Positions 1 to 6,212 of a stretch of 9,499 nucleotides of DNA are shown here, in pieces. The stretch's first letter is position 1. Each line of letters begins with the position of its first letter. The stretch spans positions 1 to 9,499 of the forward strand of contig JAUSQB010000223.1 of the NCBI GenBank assembly GCA_030652715.1. The letters run 5' to 3'. Both the position numbers and the translations under genes were made by a program. This DNA comes from Rugosibacter sp. GTDB taxonomy: Bacteria > Pseudomonadota > Gammaproteobacteria > Burkholderiales > Rhodocyclaceae. The notes below the pieces were generated by a model that had not been told where the DNA came from, searched no databases, and worked only from the letters and a program-made list of their open reading frames with translations.

Positions 1-113
1 GCCGCAGACGCATGGTCGGCGGCCAGGAAGACATGATCGAAGATACCGCCATGACCCTCGCCAAGCAGCGTGCACAGGCCGCAGCTGATGCGCCCGCAGC
101 CAAAGCCGCTTGA
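1..113 (+). CDS. 4-hydroxy-2-oxovalerate aldolase, C-terminal fragment
   Basis: This is the last 36 codons of a gene that begins left of the window; the frame runs from base 3 to the TGA at 111-113. The visible tail reads RRRMVGGQEDMIEDTAM and then an Ala/Gln-rich end. The VGGQEDMI stretch matches what I remember of the C-terminus of the DmpG/BphI/MhpE aldolases, which cleave 4-hydroxy-2-oxovalerate to pyruvate and acetaldehyde in catechol meta cleavage and work in a complex with an acylating acetaldehyde dehydrogenase. The next two genes belong to the same pathway in the usual dmpG-H-I order, which strongly supports the call. The Ala-rich extension after the conserved motif looks variable. 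The catalytic domain is outside the window, so the identification rests on the tail and the context. Confidence 0.8.
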   Translation, partial: RRRMVGGQEDMIEDTAMTLAKQRAQAAADAPAAKAA

Positions 114-129
114 ATACGGAGAAAATTGC

Positions 130-918
130 ATGAAACTGGATAAAGCCATCATTGCCAAGCTGGCAGAGCACCTCGAAAGTTGCGAGTTGGGAGCACGCGA
201 TACGCTGAAAATTACCGAGGAATATCCCGATATGGATTTCGAGGATGCGTACGCCATCCAGGAAGCCATCAAGCAAAGGAAAATTGCACGGGGAAACAAA
301 ATCACCGGCTTTAAAGCCGGCCTGACCTCGCATGCCAAAATGAAACAAATGGGCGTAACCGTGCCCGTGTTTGGTTTTATTACTGACTACGGCTGCATCA
401 TGGAGGGTGGCGAAGTAAAAACTGCCGAGTTGATCCACCCCAAAGTCGAGCCTGAAATTGCGTTCGTCACCAAGGCCCCGCTGCGTGGTCCCGGTTGCAA
501 TATCGCCACAGTGCTGGCTGCAACTGATTTTGTTTTACCCGGTATTGAAGTGATTGATTCGCGCTATCGCGATTTCAAGTTTGACTTGAAAAGCGTGATT
601 GCAGACAACACGTCGGCAGCGCGTTATGTGGTCGGCGGCATGATCAAGCCGCCATCCGAAGTGGATATGCGCACTGTCGGCATCGTGTTGGAGAAAAATG
701 GCGAACCCGTGGCCTTTGGTGCGGGCGCTGCGGTGCTTAACCACCCTGCGGTTGCCATTGCCATGCTGGCCAATCATCTGGGCGCGCGCGGTGAAGAAAT
801 CCCGGCCGGTTCGCTGATTTTGTCAGGCGGCATTACCGAGGCGGTAGCGGTCAAGGCAGGCGATGCAATTACGCTGCGTGTGCAAGGTATGGGCAGCGTT
901 TCGCTGCGCTTCGTGTAA
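130..918 (+). CDS. dmpH: 4-oxalocrotonate (2-oxo-3-hexenedioate) decarboxylase, DmpH/XylI type
   Basis: A 262-residue protein of the fumarylacetoacetate-hydrolase-like fold. It decarboxylates 2-oxo-3-hexenedioate to 2-hydroxypenta-2,4-dienoate in the meta-cleavage route and normally works in a complex with the hydratase. Family marks are ITGFKAGLTS (about residues 58-67), HPKVEPEIAF (103-112) with the metal-binding glutamates E107 and E109, and PGIEVIDSRY (137-146) with the third metal ligand E140. The length matches family members (about 262-264). I chose the ATG at 130 because GGAG at 118-121 lies 8 bases upstream; an in-frame ATG at 70 would lie inside the upstream gene and add 20 unconserved residues. 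It starts 16 bases after the aldolase stop and is followed 11 bases later by the tautomerase gene, so the three are one transcription unit. The symbol could equally be xylI or nahK. Confidence 0.93.
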   Translation: MKLDKAIIAKLAEHLESCELGARDTLKITEEYPDMDFEDAYAIQEAIKQRKIARGNKITGFKAGLTSHAKMKQMGVTVPVFGFITDYGCIMEGGEVKTAELIHPKVEPEIAFVTKAPLRGPGCNIATVLAATDFVLPGIEVIDSRYRDFKFDLKSVIADNTSAARYVVGGMIKPPSEVDMRTVGIVLEKNGEPVAFGAGAAVLNHPAVAIAMLANHLGARGEEIPAGSLILSGGITEAVAVKAGDAITLRVQGMGSVSLRFV

Positions 919-929
919 GGAGGGTTCAA

Positions 930-1121
930 ATGCCTATCGTACAGATCAACATCATGGAAGGGCGCGACGACGCAAAAAAAGAGCGCATGATCGCCGAAGT
1001 GACCGATGCCATATGTCGCAGCCTGGAAGTTAAACCTGAAACGGTTCGGGTGATGATTAATGAAATGCCAAAAGCGCATTTTGGCATCGGCGGCGTTAGC
1101 GCTAAAAAGCTGGGCAGATAA
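930..1121 (+). CDS. dmpI: 4-oxalocrotonate tautomerase (2-hydroxymuconate tautomerase)
   Basis: A 63-codon gene giving a 62-residue enzyme after Met removal, the standard length. It converts 2-hydroxymuconate to 2-oxo-3-hexenedioate, the substrate of the decarboxylase encoded just upstream. The catalytic residues are all present, numbered without Met: the nucleophilic base Pro1, Arg11, Arg39 and Phe50. The HFGIGG segment (49-54) is also typical. The ATG at 930 has an excellent Shine-Dalgarno (GGAGGG at 919-924), set directly after the TAA of the previous gene at 916-918. It is the last catabolic gene here: the next gene has an unrelated function and lies 138 bases away. It could be called xylH or praC in other systems. 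Confidence 0.95.
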   Translation: MPIVQINIMEGRDDAKKERMIAEVTDAICRSLEVKPETVRVMINEMPKAHFGIGGVSAKKLGR

Positions 1122-1135
1122 AGACCTGCCAGCAC

Positions 1136-1215
1136 TCAGGGAAGGCGTTCTTGTCCGCTCGTGCAGGATGATTCATCATCCGTTCAGACAATGGAACTCC
1201 CTATGCCTTCCCTGA
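1136..1215. repeat. Nested inverted repeats in the leader between the tautomerase gene and tcdA
   Basis: The 138-base stretch 1122-1259 has no recognised gene. It contains a perfect 11-bp inverted repeat, TCAGGGAAGGC (1136-1146) against GCCTTCCCTGA (1205-1215). Inside it, GGATGAT (1166-1172) and ATCATCC (1175-1181) form a 7-bp hairpin with a 2-base loop. GTTC (1182-1185) and GAAC (1194-1197) could form a further short hairpin. As RNA this would be a closed multi-arm structure just before the tcdA start. There is no T-run after any arm, so it is not a classical intrinsic terminator. It could be a 5' leader structure, an operator (the inner dyad), or chance. If tcdA actually starts at GTG 1161, ATG 1191 or ATG 1203, part or all of the structure lies in coding sequence. 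Confidence 0.5.
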
Positions 1216-1259
1216 TCGCTTCGCTTGTTTCCTCCAGCGCCCCTTTGCTCCAGGTAGAT

Positions 1260-2078
1260 ATGGATGATCATGCCCGGCGATTTGCGGGCATTGAACGCTT
1301 GTATGGTACAGGTGCCCTGGCCCGTGCTACAGCGTCTCACGTGGTGGTGGTAGGCATAGGCGGCGTGGGTTCGTGGGCGGCGGAAGCGCTGGCTCGTTCA
1401 GGGGTGGGGCGCATCACGCTGATTGATCTTGATCATATTGCGGCTTCAAATATCAATCGCCAGATTCATGCGCTAGAAGCCACCCTGGGTGCGGCCAAGG
1501 TGCTGGCGATGGCGGCGCGCATTGCGGGAATCAACCCGGCTTGCCAGGTGGAGACTATCGAAGAATTCATTGACGAGACGAATGTGGCTGAACTGATTCC
1601 AGCGTGCGATGCTGTCATTGATGCCATCGATAATGTGCGCGCCAAAGCTGCGCTGATTGCACATTGCCGCCAGCAAGGCATACACATCCTGACCACGGGT
1701 GGCGCGGGCGGGCGGCTTGACCCCACGCAAATACAGGTGGTGGATCTGTCGCGTACAACGCAGGATGCGTTGGCCTCGAAAGTGCGCGCGCGGTTGCGCA
1801 AACAGTATGGTTTTTCGCGCGACCCTAAAAAGAAGTTTGGCGTGGAATGCGTTTTTTCGCCAGAACAAATACGCCGCCCTGTCAGCGTGGTTTCAGACGC
1901 AGTTCCAGAACATGATGCTTTTAAGGGCGCGGTTTGCGCAATGGAAGAAGGCAGTGCTGGCTTCGATGGCAGTGCGGGACTTGCCTGTGCGGGCTATGGC
2001 TCTTCTGTTGCCGTGACTGCAGGTTTTGGTTTTGCTGCGGCAGCAAAGGTGTTGGCCGGTATACTGCCCACGCGATGA
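1260..2078 (+). CDS. tcdA: tRNA threonylcarbamoyladenosine dehydratase TcdA (ThiF/E1-like)
   Basis: An E1/ThiF-superfamily ATP-dependent enzyme that cyclises t6A37 of ANN-decoding tRNAs to ct6A; the E. coli protein is TcdA (CsdL). Family marks are RRFAGIERLYG near the N-terminus, the nucleotide-binding GIGGVG (residues 32-37), the acidic strand end TLIDLD (53-58), NRQIHAL (66-72), then VIDAID, LTTGGAGG, DPTQIQV, FGVECVFSPEQ and GAVCAM. These follow the E. coli protein closely. From ATG 1260 the product is 272 residues against 268 in E. coli, and AGG at 1252-1254 sits 5 bases upstream, so I prefer this start. GTG 1161 and ATGs at 1191 and 1203 are in frame and would add up to 33 low-complexity, Ser-rich residues with no clear ribosome-binding site. 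Its TGA overlaps the next ATG (ATGA at 2075-2078). Confidence 0.92.
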   Translation: MDDHARRFAGIERLYGTGALARATASHVVVVGIGGVGSWAAEALARSGVGRITLIDLDHIAASNINRQIHALEATLGAAKVLAMAARIAGINPACQVETIEEFIDETNVAELIPACDAVIDAIDNVRAKAALIAHCRQQGIHILTTGGAGGRLDPTQIQVVDLSRTTQDALASKVRARLRKQYGFSRDPKKKFGVECVFSPEQIRRPVSVVSDAVPEHDAFKGAVCAMEEGSAGFDGSAGLACAGYGSSVAVTAGFGFAAAAKVLAGILPTR

Positions 2079-2848
2079 ATCCCGATAACATTTCCCCTGC
2101 TGCGCATGTCATCCCGTCTGTCATTCTAGTCACCGGGGCAGCGCGCCGTGTCGGCGCTGAGATAGCCCGCACACTGCATGCGGCAGGCGCCCGTGTCGCG
2201 ATTCACTATCACACCGCCACAGCAGAAGCGCAGGCCCTGGCGGCATCGCTCAACGCCCTGCGGCCAGAGTCAGCCGCTGCATTTGCTGCTGATTTGCGCA
2301 ACACAGACGCATTGCCCGGGTTGGTTGCTGCGGTGGTTGATCAGTTTGGTCGGCTAGACGGACTGGTAAATAATGCCTCATCGTTTTATCCCACAAAAGT
2401 CGGCGCTACGGATACGGCGGCATGGGAGGATCTCATCGGCACGAATCTCAAAGCACCGCTGTTTCTCGCCCAAGCGGCGGCACCCCATCTGGCGCAGCAC
2501 GAGGGATGCATTGTCAATTTGACCGATGTGCATGCCGAGCGGCCACTCAAAGGGTATGCGCTGTACTGCGCAGCCAAGGCCGGTTTGCTGGGTTTGACGC
2601 GCGCATTGGCTGTTGAACTGGGCCCGCAAGTGCGGGTGAATGCGGTTGCCCCCGGTGCCGTTGAATGGCCTGAAAACCCAAGTGACTTTTCACCCGATGA
2701 GCGCTGCGCCATCATCGAGCATACTTTGCTTAAACGCGCAGGCTCGGCAACGGATATTGCCCGCGCAGTGAAGTTTTTAGTTTTTGATGCGCCTTATGTT
2801 ACCGGGCAAGTGATCACTGTAGATGGCGGCAGAAGCGCGCATTTGTAA
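2075..2848 (+). CDS. Pteridine reductase (short-chain dehydrogenase, PTR1/FolM-like)
   Basis: A 257-residue Rossmann-fold oxidoreductase. The cofactor motif is TGAARRVG (residues 20-27); the basic residues in this loop suit NADPH. NNASSFYPT (99-107) is the pteridine-reductase form of the SDR NNAG motif. The catalytic pair is Y164/K168 (YCAAK). D151, 13 residues before the Tyr, sits where most SDRs have Ser; this Asp replacement is characteristic of PTR1-type reductases. The predicted role is NADPH-dependent reduction of dihydrofolate and/or dihydropterins in the cytoplasm. The protein ends with the usual VTGQVITVDGG. I chose ATG 2075 because it overlaps the tcdA stop by 4 bp; an in-frame ATG at 1934 would overlap tcdA by about 145 bases. 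Preferred substrate (biopterin or folate type) cannot be read from sequence. Confidence 0.9.
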   Translation: MNPDNISPAAHVIPSVILVTGAARRVGAEIARTLHAAGARVAIHYHTATAEAQALAASLNALRPESAAAFAADLRNTDALPGLVAAVVDQFGRLDGLVNNASSFYPTKVGATDTAAWEDLIGTNLKAPLFLAQAAAPHLAQHEGCIVNLTDVHAERPLKGYALYCAAKAGLLGLTRALAVELGPQVRVNAVAPGAVEWPENPSDFSPDERCAIIEHTLLKRAGSATDIARAVKFLVFDAPYVTGQVITVDGGRSAHL

Positions 2849-2898
2849 AATTCGTGAAACCGCCGTGTAAAACTCATGCAAGACCTATGAGGTAAAAA

Positions 2899-3819
2899 AT
2901 GAATGCCCCCTTAACCGCGCGGCAGGCAAACAAACCGGCCTTTGAAGCCAATAAATTGGCCAAACGACTGCGCCGCAACACCGGCCAGGCGATTGCTGAT
3001 TTCAACATGATCACAGCGGGCGATCGGGTGATGGTGTGCTTATCTGGCGGCAAGGATTCTTATGCCATGCTCGATATGCTGCTCCATTTGCGCGAGCACG
3101 CGCCGATTGATTTTGAAATCATCGCGGTTAATCTGGATCAAAAACAACCGGGTTTTCCTGCCGATGTATTGCCTCGCTATCTGACGGGTTTAGGCATTCC
3201 TTTTCATATCGAAAATGAAGATACCTATAGCATCGTCAAGCGCGTCATCCCGGAAGGAAAAACCACGTGTTCCTTGTGTTCGCGCCTGCGTCGAGGGGTG
3301 TTGTACCGCGTGGCTGACGAGTTGGGCGCAACCAAAATCGCCCTGGGTCATCACCGTGATGATATTTTGCAAACCCTGTTTTTGAATCTGTTCTTTGGCG
3401 GAAAATTAAAATCCATGCCGCCTAAACTGGTCTCGGACGATGGCCGCCACATGGTGATACGGCCGCTGGCCTATTGTCGTGAGCGCGATCTGGAAGCGTG
3501 GGCGGCGCTGCGCGAGTTTCCCATTATTCCGTGCGATTTGTGCGGTTCCCAGCCCAATCTGCAACGCCAGCAGGTCAAGCGCATGCTGAACGACTGGGAA
3601 AAGCAGTTTCCCGGACGTATCGCAACGCTGTTTCGCAGCCTGTCGAATGTGGTGCCCTCGCATTTGCTGGATGCAAAACTGTTTAATTTTGCCGATCTTG
3701 CCATTACCGGCGTGCCTGATCCTGAAGGCGATCTTGCCTTTGATCCGCCGGAGTTTGCCGCCGAGTTTTCGATACCCTCCACGCAAGCAATTCACTTTAC
3801 CCTGAAAGACGAACGATGA
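2899..3819 (+). CDS. ttcA: tRNA 2-thiocytidine(32) synthetase TtcA
   Basis: A 306-residue PP-loop ATPase that thiolates C32 of a subset of tRNAs using a [4Fe-4S] cluster; the E. coli enzyme is 311 residues. The PP-loop SGGKDS is at residues 49-54. The cluster cysteines are all present: C124 and C127 in [10 protein letters not shown], and C212 in [10 protein letters not shown], followed by [17 protein letters not shown] (150-155) and [13 protein letters not shown] (165-177) are also typical. The start ATG 2899 has GAGG at 2889-2892, 6 bases upstream. It follows the pteridine reductase after 50 bases in which I see no clear promoter or terminator, and its TGA overlaps the next start by 4 bp. 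A normal, complete housekeeping gene. Confidence 0.97.
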   Translation: MNAPLTARQANKPAFEANKLAKRLRRNTGQAIADFNMITAGDRVMVCLSGGKDSYAMLDMLLHLREHAPIDFEIIAVNLDQKQPGFPADVLPRYLTGLGIPFHIENEDTYSIVKRVIPEGKTTCSLCSRLRRGVLYRVADELGATKIALGHHRDDILQTLFLNLFFGGKLKSMPPKLVSDDGRHMVIRPLAYCRERDLEAWAALREFPIIPCDLCGSQPNLQRQQVKRMLNDWEKQFPGRIATLFRSLSNVVPSHLLDAKLFNFADLAITGVPDPEGDLAFDPPEFAAEFSIPSTQAIHFTLKDER

Positions 3820-4574
3820 ATGTCCGCACCCTGCCTGCACGTCATGGCCTGCTTTGGCTGATTGCTGGCTGGCGACTCTTGCGCCGTTACCCAAGGCAGA
3901 TGACGAGTATCACGCTGGTGTATTTTTTAGTCGTGCTGATCGTTAACCTGATTCCATTCATCGGCCCGTTTTTATTGCCTTTAGCATTGCCGATGTTAAC
4001 TGCCTTGCTCGGCAATGCGTGCCGTGCGCTGGATCACGATCAGCCATTGACGCAAGACACTTTGAGTGCGGGACTGGAAGCACAACGCATCAACCTGCTG
4101 CGGTTAGGCGGGTTGCACCTGCTAGGCTCGGTTATTTTGCTGCTCGCCAGCCAACCGCTGATGATTGAACTGAATCCGGATCAAAGCAAGGCCGCAGAAC
4201 AACTCTCTGATGTGCTGAGTCATCTTGGCTTGTTTTTGCTGTTAGCCAGCCCCGTCGTGATGGCGTTCTGGTTTGCACCTCTGCTTGCCGCGTGGAATGG
4301 GATGACGGCACTTAAAGCACTGTTTTTCAGTTTTGTCGCCAGTTTGCGCAACTGGCGAGCTTTTACAGTGTATGGATTGGTTATTTTGGGCGTAGGCATT
4401 GTCCTGCCCGGCGTGATGATCGTAATCGCCAGCCTGTTTATGCCATCAATGGCGGGAGTTCTGGCCATGCTCGCACGGATGGCCCTGGTATTGCTGTTAG
4501 GACCGGTACTCGTCGCAAGTATTTATATTTCATACCGCGATGTCTTTAGCGAGGCCGCTACAGCCAATGAATGA
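3816..4574 (+). CDS. BPSS1780-type integral membrane protein
   Basis: A 252-residue hydrophobic protein of unknown function. Strongly hydrophobic segments lie at about residues 31-66 (one long or two short helices), 96-112, 137-156, 184-207 and 218-239, so five or six inner-membrane helices are likely. There is no cleavable signal peptide; the N-terminus is short and basic (R-rich at 20-27), suggesting it stays in the cytoplasm. The stretch [22 protein letters not shown] (151-172) followed by LRNW resembles what I remember of the BPSS1780 family of beta- and gammaproteobacterial membrane proteins. The ATG overlaps the ttcA stop by 4 bp, so translation is probably coupled, and the stop overlaps nadD by 8 bp. 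No catalytic motif is visible. The family call is from memory of the pattern, not a search. Confidence 0.75.
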   Translation: MNVRTLPARHGLLWLIAGWRLLRRYPRQMTSITLVYFLVVLIVNLIPFIGPFLLPLALPMLTALLGNACRALDHDQPLTQDTLSAGLEAQRINLLRLGGLHLLGSVILLLASQPLMIELNPDQSKAAEQLSDVLSHLGLFLLLASPVVMAFWFAPLLAAWNGMTALKALFFSFVASLRNWRAFTVYGLVILGVGIVLPGVMIVIASLFMPSMAGVLAMLARMALVLLLGPVLVASIYISYRDVFSEAATANE

Positions 4575-5343
4575 TCCACGAGTGCTAGCTCAGTCGGATG
4601 CGCTAGCTATGCCAGAAATACTAGCTACGTCAGATAAAGACGGTGCAGTAGGTATTTTTGGCGGCACGTTTGATCCATTGCATATTGCGCATCTGCGCTT
4701 GGCTATTGAGGCGCGCGAAGCCTTTTCACTTGCGCAGGTCGTATTTGTTCCGGCAGGCAGCCCCCCATTACGCGAAGCGCCACAGGCGAGCCCGCAGCAG
4801 CGACTGGACATGGTAGCGTGCGCACTTGCTGGCGAGCCTGGCTTTGATCTGGATGACACTGAAGTTGTCACGGGCAGCCCCAGTTATACTGTCACCACGC
4901 TTGAACGGTTACGCGCACAATACGGCGCAACGCGTCCCTTGGTGTTGCTCATGGGGGCAGATGCTTTTGTCCGGCTCCCCTCATGGCATCGCTGGCAAGC
5001 GCTGTTTCAATTAGCGCACATTGGAGTCGCTACGCGGCCAGGACAACCGGTATTGTTACCGGCCACTCCTGACATAGACGAAGCAACAATAAGGCAGCAA
5101 ATACTCGGCGCTGGTGATGCGGTGGGTAAGGTGGATGCGTGTCTTGTTGCTGAGTTGGCAGATCGGTTGGGCCGCCCAGCTGATATTGCTTTGGCACCCG
5201 CCGGTCGGATTGTGCCCTTTGCCATTACCCCGCTAGCGATTTCAGCAACCTTGATTCGCCAGCGGCTGGCACAGGGCCTGAGTGTGCGACATCTGGTGCC
5301 TGACACTGTTCTCGACTATATTGCAACCCATTCTATTTACTGA
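4567..5343 (+). CDS. nadD: Nicotinate-nucleotide adenylyltransferase NadD with N-terminal extension
   Basis: The enzyme adenylylates nicotinate mononucleotide with ATP to give deamido-NAD. Nucleotidyltransferase marks are GIFGGTFDPLHIAH (residues 29-42; the usual HxGH here reads HIAH), GSPSYTVTTL (103-112), LLMGADAF (127-134) and ISATLIR (225-231, usually ISSTxIR). The protein is 258 residues from ATG 4567, against roughly 210-220 for most family members. Part of the excess is an N-terminal extension of about 27 residues, much of it encoded by a threefold 18-bp repeat. ATG 4567 overlaps the previous stop by 8 bp, with GAGG at 4551-4554 rather far upstream. ATG 4540 (longer overlap) and ATG 4609 (inside the repeat) are alternatives; both lack a good ribosome-binding site. 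It heads the nadD-rsfS-rlmH-maf-rng block. Confidence 0.92.
   Translation: MNDPRVLAQSDALAMPEILATSDKDGAVGIFGGTFDPLHIAHLRLAIEAREAFSLAQVVFVPAGSPPLREAPQASPQQRLDMVACALAGEPGFDLDDTEVVTGSPSYTVTTLERLRAQYGATRPLVLLMGADAFVRLPSWHRWQALFQLAHIGVATRPGQPVLLPATPDIDEATIRQQILGAGDAVGKVDACLVAELADRLGRPADIALAPAGRIVPFAITPLAISATLIRQRLAQGLSVRHLVPDTVLDYIATHSIY
4585..4638 (+). repeat. Three tandem 18-bp imperfect repeats in the 5' end of nadD
   Basis: CTAGCT occurs at 4585, 4603 and 4621, exactly 18 bp apart. The whole units are related: units 2 and 3 agree at 14 of 18 positions and units 1 and 3 at 12 of 18. The phase is in frame, so it encodes a degenerate hexapeptide repeat LAQSDA / LAMPEI / LATSDK, with the same CTA-GCT codon pair beginning each unit. 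The unit does not continue upstream (4567-4584) or downstream (from 4639). It looks like a small slippage or duplication-born insertion in the extension that precedes the conserved NadD domain. Confidence 0.75.
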
Positions 5344-5350
5344 ACAATCT

Positions 5351-5704
5351 ATGGACATCAAAAAACTGCAAAAAATAGTAATCAATGCTCTAGAAGACAT
5401 GAAAGCAAAAGATATTGAAGTGATCAGCACCAGTCGGCTCACCTCAATGTTTGATTTCATGATTATCGCCAGCGGGGACTCCAGTCGTCACGTTAAATCG
5501 CTGGCGCGTAACGTCTATGACAAAGTCAAGGAAGCCGACGGCGACGTGCTCGGCATAGAAGGCGAAGAAACGGGTGAGTGGGTGTTAGTTGATCTGGCGG
5601 ATATCGTGGTGCATGTAATGCAGCCGGTAATCCGTTCACACTACAACCTGGAAGAGCTCTGGCAGGCGGTGCCCCAGCGCAGCAAAAAATCTGAGAGTGA
5701 ATAA
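5351..5704 (+). CDS. rsfS: Ribosomal silencing factor RsfS (Iojap-like)
   Basis: A 117-residue member of the Iojap/RsfS family, which binds ribosomal protein uL14 on the 50S subunit and blocks subunit joining when nutrients are short; E. coli RsfS is 105 residues. Family marks are KAKDIEVISTS (18-28), FDFMIIASGDSSRHVKSLA (34-52), GEETGEWVLVDLADIVVHVM (71-90) and SHYNLEELW (96-104), followed by a short charged tail. The ATG at 5351 lies 7 bases after the nadD stop. No good Shine-Dalgarno is visible, so coupling to nadD translation is likely. An upstream in-frame ATG at 5282 would lie inside nadD and add unconserved residues. The nadD-rsfS pairing is widespread in bacteria. Confidence 0.95.
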   Translation: MDIKKLQKIVINALEDMKAKDIEVISTSRLTSMFDFMIIASGDSSRHVKSLARNVYDKVKEADGDVLGIEGEETGEWVLVDLADIVVHVMQPVIRSHYNLEELWQAVPQRSKKSESE

Positions 5705-5736
5705 GTTTCGAGTAAATTGCCAGTGAGCCAGGATAC

Positions 5737-6207
5737 ATGAAATTAATTGTCGCGTCGGTCTCTGTCCGCCCTCCCAAATGGGTAGTGGCAGGCTGGGGCG
5801 ACTACGCCAAGCGCATGCCGCGCGAGCTATCGCTTGATCTGCTGGAGATTAAACCCGAACCCCGCACGACAGGCAAAAATGCCGCCGCGATGATGGCAGC
5901 TGAAGCCGTGCGCCTGGATGCTGCCTTGCCTGCATCTTGCCGCCGTGTTGTGCTGGACGAACAGGGCGATGCAGTTACCACGCGGCAATTGAGCGAGCGA
6001 TTAACTCAATGGATGGCAAGAGGGGGCGACGTGGCCTTCGTGATTGGCGGCCCTGATGGCCTGGCAACGCGCATCAAGGAATCTGCTCACGAAACTTTGC
6101 GGCTTTCCAGTCTGACTCTGCCTCATGCGCTCGTCCGGGTTATTCTGGCCGAAGCGCTATATCGTGCTGCCAGTGTGATTAAAGGTCATCCCTATCATCG
6201 TGAGTAA
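5737..6207 (+). CDS. rlmH: 23S rRNA (pseudouridine1915-N3)-methyltransferase RlmH
   Basis: A 156-residue SPOUT-class methyltransferase that methylates pseudouridine 1915 in helix 69 of 23S rRNA on the assembled 70S ribosome, using S-adenosylmethionine. The SAM-binding trefoil-knot region shows FVIGGPDGL (101-109), [22 protein letters not shown] (123-144) and the invariant C-terminal HPYHRE (151-156). The N-terminal MKLIVASV and the length, also 155-156 in homologues, fit. The ATG at 5737 has AGGA at 5730-5733, closer than ideal. It lies 32 bases after rsfS and 5 bases before the maf start, its usual betaproteobacterial neighbourhood. Confidence 0.96.
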   Translation: MKLIVASVSVRPPKWVVAGWGDYAKRMPRELSLDLLEIKPEPRTTGKNAAAMMAAEAVRLDAALPASCRRVVLDEQGDAVTTRQLSERLTQWMARGGDVAFVIGGPDGLATRIKESAHETLRLSSLTLPHALVRVILAEALYRAASVIKGHPYHRE

Positions 6208-6212
6208 TCTCT

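Noticed and set aside
70..129. In-frame upstream ATG that would extend the decarboxylase by 20 residues.
   Set aside because: It lies inside the aldolase end, has no ribosome-binding site, and the extra residues are not part of the family; ATG 130 has a GGAG at good spacing.
1096..1105. Perfect 10-bp palindrome TTAGCGCTAA at the end of the tautomerase gene.
   Set aside because: It is short, lies in coding sequence, and has no T-run or promoter nearby; a palindrome of this length is expected by chance in a window of this size about every few tens of kb to a few times per 100 kb.
1934..2074. In-frame extension of the pteridine reductase starting inside tcdA.
   Set aside because: The Cys/Trp-rich peptide is a frame-shifted reading of tcdA; the 4-bp overlap start at 2075 gives the normal SDR length.
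2849..2898. Possible promoter in the gap before ttcA.
   Set aside because: TAAAAT at 2846-2851 resembles a -10 box, but no -35-like hexamer lies at proper distance.
3406..3894. Long minus-strand open frame opposite ttcA (162 codons).
   Set aside because: It is antisense to a fully conserved gene and shows no recognisable motif or ribosome-binding site. The same holds for the other antisense frames opposite tcdA, nadD, rng and mobA.
5282..5350. In-frame extension of RsfS overlapping the end of nadD.
   Set aside because: The extra residues are unconserved and the ATG at 5351 gives the standard RsfS N-terminus.
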